Below, in pieces: positions 15,304 through 22,130 of a DNA stretch of 32,598 bases; the first letter of the stretch is position 1, and each line of letters starts with the position of its first letter. Origin of the DNA: Betaproteobacteria bacterium (lineage in GTDB: Bacteria > Pseudomonadota > Gammaproteobacteria > Burkholderiales > Rhodocyclaceae). Position numbers and translations under genes: made by a program. Below the pieces are notes generated by a model, which did not search any database, was not told where the DNA came from, and was given only the letters and a program-made list of their open reading frames with translations. The stretch is from NCBI GenBank assembly GCA_012026675.1, contig VEPA01000192.1:1-32598 (forward strand). The letters are read 5' to 3'.

Positions 15304-15804
15304 CTATGGCCGCAGAAAATCGCGCACGGCCGGAGTCGGCGGCGCGCCGCTGAAAAACTGCGGCTCGCCCTGTGCCGGCACCAGGATGACGTAGGGCGTC
15401 AGTCCGCGCCAGCCGGGATTGACCCGGTAGCGCAAGCTGACGGCGGCGCCGTCGAAGGCATACAGGACATCGGCCTGGCGGTAGTGGCGATCCTTGAGCA
15501 AGTCCGCTTCCAGTCCGGCACCATCCATGACCACGACGACCAGGCGCGCCTTCGCACCTGACTTTTTGATCGACTGTGCCAGGCTGTCGATGACGCCTGG
15601 GCAATGCGTGCAGTCCCTGGTCGAGAACACCACGGCCTGGGGCCGCTGCGGCGCGCGCGCCAGTTCGTTCCAGGTATCCGCGGCGAAGGGCCGCAGTGCC
15701 TCCGGCGCCGCCAGGGCGCCGGAGGCACTGAGCAGAAGGCCGCTGGCCGCGGCGAGCAGGCGCCGAAGGTAGGTGAAGCGCTCAGGGAAGGACAGGCAAG
15801 ACAT
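15304..15804 (-). CDS. Periplasmic thioredoxin-like protein
   Basis: This 166-residue protein has a signal peptide (about 1-33) and a thioredoxin-like core. VVFSTRDCTHCPG carries the active-site C65-x2-C68. A cis-proline-like GLTPYVILVP lies near residue 140. It should be periplasmic and could reduce cysteines of neighbours, such as the CECC motif of the Asp-box protein, or manage copper-bound thiols; this is inferred. The ATG at 15804 lies 23 bases inside the 3' end of the preceding gene, consistent with coupled translation. Confidence 0.82.
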   Translation of the reverse strand: MSCLSFPERFTYLRRLLAAASGLLLSASGALAAPEALRPFAADTWNELARAPQRPQAVVFSTRDCTHCPGVIDSLAQSIKKSGAKARLVVVVMDGAGLEADLLKDRHYRQADVLYAFDGAAVSLRYRVNPGWRGLTPYVILVPAQGEPQFFSGAPPTPAVRDFLRP

Positions 15805-16999
15805 GGATTTCCTTTGCGGTGCGCCAGAGTACGCGAATTTCGGAGGGAGTCGCCAGCAGGCGCGGGTGGTCGTTTTCCTCGCTCGTCGCGGCGAGTTCGC
15901 GCAGGCTGAAATGCGCGCCTGCATCGGCGGACAGCCAGGCACGCAGCCGCGTCTTCTCGCCGTCGAAGCTGCGCCAGATCACGGCGACCTGCATGCCGGC
16001 GGCGCCGACATCGGCATGTTCGGCGTGCGGGTCGGGCAGTTCGCGCACCTCGCCCAGCGGCGCGCCGTCCGCCGCCAGCCTGCCGTAGCGCACCGCGGCG
16101 CGCCCGGCCTTCTCGCCGAACCACACGGCGTGGTAGCCGCCCTGCGCCGCCGGCGCCAGACCCGGGCCATGGTGCGGACAGGCGTCGAGCTTCCAGTCGT
16201 CGTGGCTCGCACGCATCGGCGTCTTCGCTTCGGCGCCGAGCACGGCGAATGCATGGTCGCGGATATTGGGGGCGAAGACATGGCGCCACATCGCGGCCAT
16301 GCCGCCCTCGGGCGTCGGCGCCAGGGCGATGCGGCAGCACTCGCAGCTGTGGTCGGCCAGTTTCAGGTCGGGGCCGAATGTGCGTCCGCCGTCCGTCGAT
16401 TCGTTGCGATAAATCGCCGCGCCGCGATAGGCGCTTGGCTTCCCTTCGCCGCCGCGCGCGGCCAGCACCTGGTCGCGCTTGTCGATCCAGACCGTGTGCA
16501 GCACCCCTTTGCGATCGAAGGCGAGCGACTCGAAGCGGTGGGTGATGAGCTGCCGGTCGCGATGCACGGTATAGGGCGCAGAAAAGGTCTCGCCGCCATC
16601 GTCCGAGCGCAGCATGCGGATCTCGCCGGTATAGGGCTTGGCCAGCGGCCGGGTGTAGGAGATCACCACCTGCCGCTCCGGGCCGAAGGCTATCTTGGGC
16701 CGGTTCTCGCCGTCGGCAGCCACCGTGTCGCCGCCGATGTCGAGCAGCCGTGTTTCGTTCCACGTGAGGCCGGAATCCCGGCTCGACTGGACGAACAGTT
16801 TGCCGTCGGAGTTCAGCCCGACCAGCCAGAGCAATCCGTCTGGCGAAACCGCGGCACCAACGGAGAGCCCGGCCTTGGCGCGAGGCGTCGCCTTGGCCGC
16901 GGCCTTCGGTTCGCCGGCGCCATGGCCCCCCAGCCCATCATGGGCAGCGAGTGCCGCCATCGATGCGAGGATCATTGCCGCAATGAAGATTCTCACCAT
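15782..16999 (-). CDS. Asp-box (BNR) exo-sialidase-like periplasmic protein
   Basis: This 405-residue protein has a signal peptide (about 1-19) and a predicted beta-propeller with Asp boxes SSRDSGLTW (72-80), RSDDGGETF (131-139), ESTDGGRTF (200-208) and a degenerate LSADAGAHF near 361. The fold is that of sialidases, but I see no case for sialic acid use in this setting. A SCECCR motif (218-223) and CPHHGP (274-279) offer clustered cysteine and histidine ligands. In a copper-themed operon this suggests metal binding or a structural role with the receptor. It starts one base after the receptor stop. Confidence 0.8.
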   Translation of the reverse strand: MVRIFIAAMILASMAALAAHDGLGGHGAGEPKAAAKATPRAKAGLSVGAAVSPDGLLWLVGLNSDGKLFVQSSRDSGLTWNETRLLDIGGDTVAADGENRPKIAFGPERQVVISYTRPLAKPYTGEIRMLRSDDGGETFSAPYTVHRDRQLITHRFESLAFDRKGVLHTVWIDKRDQVLAARGGEGKPSAYRGAAIYRNESTDGGRTFGPDLKLADHSCECCRIALAPTPEGGMAAMWRHVFAPNIRDHAFAVLGAEAKTPMRASHDDWKLDACPHHGPGLAPAAQGGYHAVWFGEKAGRAAVRYGRLAADGAPLGEVRELPDPHAEHADVGAAGMQVAVIWRSFDGEKTRLRAWLSADAGAHFSLRELAATSEENDHPRLLATPSEIRVLWRTAKEIHVLPVLP

Positions 17000-19164
17000 G
17001 TGGCTTCGAGGCTTGCAAAAAAGCTTCGCGGCAGGCCCGGCGAAAGGGTCGGCGCCGACCCTGTTCCGCCGGCGCTGTCGGCATAGCGCTTGTCAACCAG
17101 GTTCATGATGCGTCCCGCAACAGACAGGCCCTTCGACAATTGTTGGCTGGCGCGCAGGTTCCATAGGTTGTGCCCTTCGTATTTCCCCGTGTTTGCCGCA
17201 TCGAGCCAATAGGAACCCATTTTCACCCATTCGAGCTGGGCCGTCGTGCCTGTCGCCGGCATCCAGGTCAGGCGCGTGTTGCCGACCCGCCTCGGCGCCG
17301 ACTCGATCTCGTTGCCATTCAGATTGGCGCCGGTGAATGGGTTGGTGATCCAGGTTTCATAAATATGTTCTGCATACGAATACGCAATATCCAGTCGCCA
17401 TTGCGTGCCGAATGCCTTGCCCAGACCCACTTCCAAGCCTTCGTGCCTGGTGCTGCCATTGTTGGTGGAAATCGTGGTCTGGTTGGTGGGGTCGCGCTGA
17501 CTGAGAATGTCGTTATCCTTCTTCAGCAAATAGGCCGTCACGTCATAGCTCAAACCGCCGGCTTCGCCGCGCACTCCCAGTTCGTACTGGTCCGCGTCGA
17601 TGGGCTTCAGATCCAGTGCGTCGGTCGCCTTGGTACGCGCCCTGGCCAGCGTCGAATCCTGGCCGGCGCGGAACAGATTGCCTTCACCCGGGGCGCGAAA
17701 GCCCTGATTGTAGGACGCATAAATGTGGGCGGCAGGGGTCAGTTCATAGTTGGCCCCCAGTTTGGGGCTGGCCTTGGCAAACGACTGGGACGTATTTGCA
17801 TTCTGCCAATAATGCTTGGTACCGGTCGTCGTGATCACCAGGTCGCCGGCGGCCAGATGGTTGGTCGCCTTGTAGTTCATGGTGTCGTAGCGCACCGCGG
17901 TCGTCAGGCGCAATCCTTCAAGCGGCGAAAGCTCCAAATGCAGGTAGGGTGAAGCGCTTTGATAGGTCACATCGTAATCATAGATGCGCGTTCCCACGGT
18001 GTAGCAATTGAACTTCTGCGCCCTCGTTGCGGTACCGGCCACCGTGCAGCCGGTGAAATTGATGGCATCTTCGGTACGTTGGCCCGGGCTGTAGTCGTAA
18101 TCCAGGCCGGCGATCAGCCGCGCGCGCATGGCTTGCGGAAAATCCTTGCGCCATTTCAGCAGGAAGCCCAGCGAGTTCACCTCGGTCTTCTCGATCCGCG
18201 GATCGCCGGACGCAGCTGTGCTGAAATTGTAGGCGCCGTTTAGGTCCATATAGTTGTGGCGGAAATAGGGTGTCACCGAGAGCAATGCGTTGTCGCCGAG
18301 ATCCTTGTCGACATTGGTCGAAAGCCGCAATGCGTCGACCTTGCGGTAAGCGACGGGCCGCGCATTCACAGTCGGCGTGTGTTCGTATTCGAACGGAGTC
18401 AGCGCCGAATTCGCGCCGGTCTGCTGATCGATCTTCGTATAGCCGAGAATGGTCTTCAATACGGTGTCGTTGTTCGGTGCATGGTCCAAGCGCAGATTCA
18501 CGCTCTGCCGATCGTAGGCGGTTTTGTCGCGCCAGCCGTCGGTATGCGAGACATTCAGATCCGTGCGCAATGCACCCATGGCTTGCTGCCCGGTGTTGGC
18601 GCTACCGAGAAAGCGATACCAGCCATGACTGCCGAACTCGGCGGACAGATCCAGGCCGCTTTCCATGGTCGGCGGCCTGGTCAGGATATTCACCGTGCCA
18701 CCGATCGCATCCGACCCATACAGGGCCGAGCCAATACCCTTCACCACTTCGACGCCTCCGGCCTGAGGAAGATTGATTTCGTAAAGGGCGTTGTGGTTGA
18801 AGAAGCCCGTGGCGCGCGTCGGTATGCCATCTTCAAGATACAGGTAGACGGGATCGGTGCCGATCTTCTGGCGAATGCCCATGGTGTGGCCTTCGCCGTT
18901 CGTGACATTGACCGAGACGCCGGGGACTTGCCCGAGCAATTGCTGAGGGTGGGCCGGCGCCGCAAACTTTATGGCGCTGCGGTCGATGACGCCTACCGAT
19001 TCCGACGATTCCAGCAGCGGTGTTGCCTCGCGCGTACCGGTTACCGTCACTTCTGACATGACGGACTGCTGGGCCTGCGCCCAGGGGACGACAAGGGACA
19101 AAGCGACGGCAAGCGCGATGGGGCGCCGATCCATGCCCGGCAAGGGCGATGAACTGCGAAACAT
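16993..19164 (-). CDS. TonB-dependent outer-membrane receptor
   Basis: This 723-residue receptor has a signal peptide (about 1-31), a TonB box EVTVTG (38-43), a plug domain with VYLYLEDGIPTRATGFFNHN and GSDAIGGTVNIL-type motifs, and a 22-strand-type barrel ending in an aromatic residue (W). It imports a ligand across the outer membrane using TonB-ExbBD energy. The open frame extends to 19398, but the ATG at 19164 has CAGGAG eight bases upstream and starts the signal peptide. Linked PCu(A)C and DUF2946 genes make copper or a copper complex the best guess for the ligand. Siderophore or cobalamin genes are absent. Confidence 0.92.
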   Translation of the reverse strand: MFRSSSPLPGMDRRPIALAVALSLVVPWAQAQQSVMSEVTVTGTREATPLLESSESVGVIDRSAIKFAAPAHPQQLLGQVPGVSVNVTNGEGHTMGIRQKIGTDPVYLYLEDGIPTRATGFFNHNALYEINLPQAGGVEVVKGIGSALYGSDAIGGTVNILTRPPTMESGLDLSAEFGSHGWYRFLGSANTGQQAMGALRTDLNVSHTDGWRDKTAYDRQSVNLRLDHAPNNDTVLKTILGYTKIDQQTGANSALTPFEYEHTPTVNARPVAYRKVDALRLSTNVDKDLGDNALLSVTPYFRHNYMDLNGAYNFSTAASGDPRIEKTEVNSLGFLLKWRKDFPQAMRARLIAGLDYDYSPGQRTEDAINFTGCTVAGTATRAQKFNCYTVGTRIYDYDVTYQSASPYLHLELSPLEGLRLTTAVRYDTMNYKATNHLAAGDLVITTTGTKHYWQNANTSQSFAKASPKLGANYELTPAAHIYASYNQGFRAPGEGNLFRAGQDSTLARARTKATDALDLKPIDADQYELGVRGEAGGLSYDVTAYLLKKDNDILSQRDPTNQTTISTNNGSTRHEGLEVGLGKAFGTQWRLDIAYSYAEHIYETWITNPFTGANLNGNEIESAPRRVGNTRLTWMPATGTTAQLEWVKMGSYWLDAANTGKYEGHNLWNLRASQQLSKGLSVAGRIMNLVDKRYADSAGGTGSAPTLSPGLPRSFFASLEATW

Positions 19165-19226
19165 GTGAATCTCCTGAACATGAGCGAGGCACGAGCGGAT
19201 GCCCGGGCCGGACTGCGGCGAAACGG

Positions 19227-19610
19227 TCAGGAGAAGACGGGCGGCGCGCGCGATGGCGGCGAAGTGCAGGCGTGAAGCGGGCCAGACGAAGCGAAGGAAC
19301 AACGGGGCAATGCCGCACCAGCGTCGAGCGGCAGCGAAAATTCCAGCGGCGTTGCCGGCAAGCCGAAGTGACCGGCGTGGTTGAGGCAGAAGGGGCAATG
19401 CGCGGACAGCTTCCCTTCGTGTTCGCCGGAGCCACCGGTTGGCGCGGGATCAAGCCGGAGCTGCGTTCCGGCAGACGTGCAGATTTCGATCCACGGCGTC
19501 GCCTGCGCCTGCGATGAAGCGAAGGCTTGCGAAATGCCCGGCGCGAGCGCCGCCAGGAGGACCGCGAGAATCGCGATCCATGCGGTGAAACGGCTGCGGG
19601 AGAACTTCAA
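19227..19610 (-). CDS. DUF2946 family protein (second copy)
   Basis: This 127-residue protein has a hydrophobic signal or anchor (about 8-30), the ICTSAGTQ segment near 43 and the cysteine motif CPFC with HAGHFG near 72-82, as in the DUF2946 family. Members are small secreted or membrane proteins often encoded beside copper genes; their function is not established. The start is TTG at 19610, 19 bases after the PCu(A)C stop, with no strong ribosome binding site. No ATG gives a complete signal peptide. Confidence 0.75.
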   Translation of the reverse strand: MKFSRSRFTAWIAILAVLLAALAPGISQAFASSQAQATPWIEICTSAGTQLRLDPAPTGGSGEHEGKLSAHCPFCLNHAGHFGLPATPLEFSLPLDAGAALPRCSFASSGPLHACTSPPSRAPPVFS

Positions 19611-19629
19611 CGGAATTGCCGAAAAACTG

Positions 19630-20085
19630 TCAATGCTTGTGTTCGGCTTGCGGCTTGCTCGCGGTGGCCAGCGGCTTGACCGGCGCCTTGACTTCCACCG
19701 TGCTGCGCTTCTTGTCCTTGCCTTCGACGACGAGCGTCAGCGGCACGGTATCGCCTTCCTTCATCTGCTGCTTCAAATCCATCAGCATGACGTGATAGCC
19801 GCCGGGCTTGAGTTCGACGGTCTTGCCGGCGGGCAGGTCAAGGGCCGTGACGGCGCGCATTTTCATGATGTCCTTTTCCATGGTCATTTCATGCACCTCG
19901 ACCACGCCGGCGACCGGCGAACTGGCCTCGACCAGGCGCGCATCCTGGACCGAGGTGATCTGCATGAAGGCCCCGGTGGCCTTCTGCGCCGAGACGGTGG
20001 CGCGCACCCATGGATCCTTGACGGTGACCTGGGCCATGACGGGAAAGGCGGCGAGAATCAATACGGCGAAGGTAATGCGTTTCAT
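19630..20085 (-). CDS. PCu(A)C periplasmic copper chaperone
   Basis: This 151-residue protein has a signal peptide (about 1-18) and the copper-binding pattern H-x10-M-x21-H-x-M, found as H65, M76, H98 and M100 (VHEM ... YHVML). PCu(A)C proteins bind Cu(I) and help load the CuA or CuB sites of terminal oxidases, often with a thioredoxin-like partner. The histidine-containing tail (AEHKH) may add metal affinity. AAGGAG upstream supports the ATG. It lies between the regulator and second DUF2946 gene. Confidence 0.93.
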   Translation of the reverse strand: MKRITFAVLILAAFPVMAQVTVKDPWVRATVSAQKATGAFMQITSVQDARLVEASSPVAGVVEVHEMTMEKDIMKMRAVTALDLPAGKTVELKPGGYHVMLMDLKQQMKEGDTVPLTLVVEGKDKKRSTVEVKAPVKPLATASKPQAEHKH

Positions 20086-20130
20086 GTGATCTCCTTGGGA
20101 GTGGGGACGGGGTGATCCGCTAACGGACGA

Positions 20131-20733
20131 CTAGATGGCGAATGCAGGATCGGCGGCGACCAGCACCAGGCCGTGGCGGCGACCCTGGCGCTGCAGCATG
20201 CCAAGCCGGCACAGGCGGCTCATGGCGCGAGACACCGTTTCTTCGGTGAGGTTGGTAATCGCCGCCATGTCGCGCAGTTCGGGAATGGTAATTTCCTTGC
20301 GGCCTTCGTCGCAATAACGCGCCAGCAGCAGACACAAGCGGCGCACGCGCTCGAAGGCCTCGCCCGCGCGCAAGGCCAGCGCATCGGCGGCGCGGCGTTC
20401 GGCACCGGCCAGTGTCTGCAGCAGGCTCTCGCCGGAGAGCTCCTTGTCGGCCGCGAGCCAGGGTTCCAGTTCGCAATCGCCGATGGCGCAGGCCGCGAAA
20501 CTGTACTTGCCGAACAACAGCGTTTCGGCGCCGATGACGTCGCCGCGCAAGGCCAGCCCTGCGTAATTGCTGCCCTCGGCTGTGACGCGGTCAAGACGTA
20601 CCGCGCCGCTCTTGACGCGCCAAGCGATGCCTTCGGTCCCGGCGGCATGGATGCGCTCGCCGATCGATATCCTGCGTAACTGTACGGTCGGCAGCGTGTT
20701 CGCAGCCGCCGGTGTTGCCATGGCTGTATGCAT
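20131..20733 (-). CDS. Crp/Fnr family transcriptional regulator
   Basis: This 200-residue protein has a degenerate N-terminal cyclic-nucleotide-type beta-roll (about 15-95), a dimer helix (about 100-142) and a C-terminal winged helix. The recognition helix TEETVSRAMSRL (163-174) has the E-x-x-S-R pattern of FNR-type proteins, which read TTGA half-sites. It lacks the N-terminal cysteine cluster of FNR, so it does not carry FNR's iron-sulfur cluster; C82 and C87 are present. GAGGAG upstream supports the ATG at 20733. It probably controls its own operon through the box at 21250-21263. Confidence 0.88.
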   Translation of the reverse strand: MHTAMATPAAANTLPTVQLRRISIGERIHAAGTEGIAWRVKSGAVRLDRVTAEGSNYAGLALRGDVIGAETLLFGKYSFAACAIGDCELEPWLAADKELSGESLLQTLAGAERRAADALALRAGEAFERVRRLCLLLARYCDEGRKEITIPELRDMAAITNLTEETVSRAMSRLCRLGMLQRQGRRHGLVLVAADPAFAI

Positions 20734-20818
20734 GATCCTGCTCCTCGTTCGTCGTCGATGCGCCCGGCTTCGTGCGGGCGCGACTTTGTCCGCCGCGGCT
20801 GCGGCGCAATGCGGAGGG

Positions 20819-21211
20819 TCAGGCTTGGGGTGGCCCGCGCGGCGGGTGCGACAGCCACGCAAGGGTGGCGGGCCAGAGGAAGGCAGCGGCGACAAAGACG
20901 TCGCCGAAAGTCGGTGCCGGCGGCACGCCGAGTGCGGCGTCGGCAAGCAACAGCGGCGCGCTGGCGGCGCATAGCGTGCAGCAATCCTGATGGCCGCTTT
21001 CGGGCAGCGACGTCCGGCCGGGCTGCAGCGGAATGGCGAGTTTTCCGACGCCCTTGCTGGTGCAGATTTCCATCTGCACGCCGCCCGCGGCGGTAACGCG
21101 CGGCATGAGTCCGCTGCCGCCCATGGCCTGCAGCGCCATGGCGAACAGCCCGAAGGCGAGCAGCCAGGCGGGGGAATGGCGAAACGGGCGGAAACGGGCG
21201 GATCGACGCAT
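20819..21211 (-). CDS. DUF2946 family protein (first copy)
   Basis: This 130-residue protein has a hydrophobic N-terminal segment (about 14-34), MEICTSKGVGKL near 47 and the cysteine motif QDCCTLC near 75-81. A second hydrophobic stretch follows at about 100-120. It resembles DUF2946, as does the copy at 19227. It is the first gene of the minus-strand run. There is no ribosome binding site before the ATG at 21211, and a TAGTAT -10 (21226-21221) would start transcription only about three bases upstream, so the message may be nearly leaderless. Confidence 0.75.
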   Translation of the reverse strand: MRRSARFRPFRHSPAWLLAFGLFAMALQAMGGSGLMPRVTAAGGVQMEICTSKGVGKLAIPLQPGRTSLPESGHQDCCTLCAASAPLLLADAALGVPPAPTFGDVFVAAAFLWPATLAWLSHPPRGPPQA

Positions 21212-21219
21212 AGGCCGCG

Positions 21220-21263
21220 TATACTAGTACAGGAGCAGTTCACTCAGGATTGATCAAACTCAA
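21220..21263. promoter_or_regulatory. Divergent promoter region with FNR-type box
   Basis: TTGATCAAACTCAA (21250-21263) fits TTGA-N6-TCAA. On the minus strand TAGTAT (21226-21221) places this box at about -42.5, near the class II activating position for the DUF2946-to-exbD operon. On the plus strand TATACT (21220-21225) is a good -10 for gmk, although no -35 is evident; for gmk the box would lie inside the leader. The assignment of regulator is inferred from the recognition helix of the adjacent Crp/Fnr protein. Confidence 0.5.
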
Positions 21264-21275
21264 GTTTGGAACACC

Positions 21276-21893
21276 ATGCCCTCAGGTACTCTGTTCATCG
21301 TCGCGGCGCCGTCGGGCGCCGGCAAGACCACATTGGTCGGTCGCCTGCTGGCCGAAGATGCCAACGTGCAGCTCTCGATTTCCTTCACCACGCGTGCCCC
21401 GCGACCCGGCGAAGAGAACGGTCGCGAATATCATTTCATCGATGTGCAGCGCTTTCTCGCCATGCGCGAGAGCGGCGAGTTTGCCGAATGGGCCGAAGTC
21501 CATGACAACTTCTACGGCACCTCGCGCCTCTGGCTGGAGCAGCGCATGAAGGAAGGCTGCGACATGATGCTGGAAATCGACTGGCAGGGCGCACAGCAGA
21601 TGCGGCGGCAATTCCCCGAGGCCATTGGCATATTCATCCTGCCGCCATCGATCACGGAACTTGAGAACAGGCTGCGCCGCCGCGGCGCCGATAGTGAAGA
21701 TGTCATAGCGCGCCGAGTGGCCAGCGCCCTGGGCGAAATGCGTCACGTGGCGGAGTTCGATTTTGTTATAATCAACAATGACTTGGATGTGGCGCTCGGC
21801 GAGCTCAAGGCCGCCGTGCGCGCTTCGCGTCTGCGTTTCTCGCGTCAACGCGCCCGTCACCCCGACGTCTTCCGTTTTCTTGATCAGGACTGA
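21276..21893 (+). CDS. gmk: Guanylate kinase
   Basis: This 205-residue enzyme phosphorylates GMP to GDP using ATP. The P-loop [10 protein letters not shown] is at 11-20, the GMP-binding region includes [11 protein letters not shown] and YHF at about 36-54, and [12 protein letters not shown] lies near 99. Length is normal. It heads the gmk-rpoZ-spoT cluster; linking guanine nucleotide supply, the omega subunit and (p)ppGpp metabolism is a conserved proteobacterial arrangement. Confidence 0.97.
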   Translation: MPSGTLFIVAAPSGAGKTTLVGRLLAEDANVQLSISFTTRAPRPGEENGREYHFIDVQRFLAMRESGEFAEWAEVHDNFYGTSRLWLEQRMKEGCDMMLEIDWQGAQQMRRQFPEAIGIFILPPSITELENRLRRRGADSEDVIARRVASALGEMRHVAEFDFVIINNDLDVALGELKAAVRASRLRFSRQRARHPDVFRFLDQD

Positions 21894-21898
21894 ACCCC

Positions 21899-22105
21899 AT
21901 GGCCCGTGTCACCATCGATGATTGCATCAAGCTCATTCCCAACCGCTTCCAGCTCACCCTGGCGGCGACCTACCGCGCCCGCCAGCTCACGCTGGGCAGC
22001 ACGCCACAGGTCGAAGCCGGACGCGACAAGCCGACGGTCATTGCCCTGCGCGAAATCGCCGCGGGCAAGGTCGGCATCGAAATTCTCAACCGCAGCCAGT
22101 CGTAA
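21899..22105 (+). CDS. rpoZ: RNA polymerase omega subunit
   Basis: This 68-residue subunit assists RNA polymerase assembly and forms part of a ppGpp site. It begins [19 protein letters not shown], typical of omega, and has the [10 protein letters not shown] segment at about 50-59. It lies five bases after gmk. Confidence 0.96.
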   Translation: MARVTIDDCIKLIPNRFQLTLAATYRARQLTLGSTPQVEAGRDKPTVIALREIAAGKVGIEILNRSQS

Positions 22106-22130
22106 GACCATGCGCACGGGGTGAAACGTG

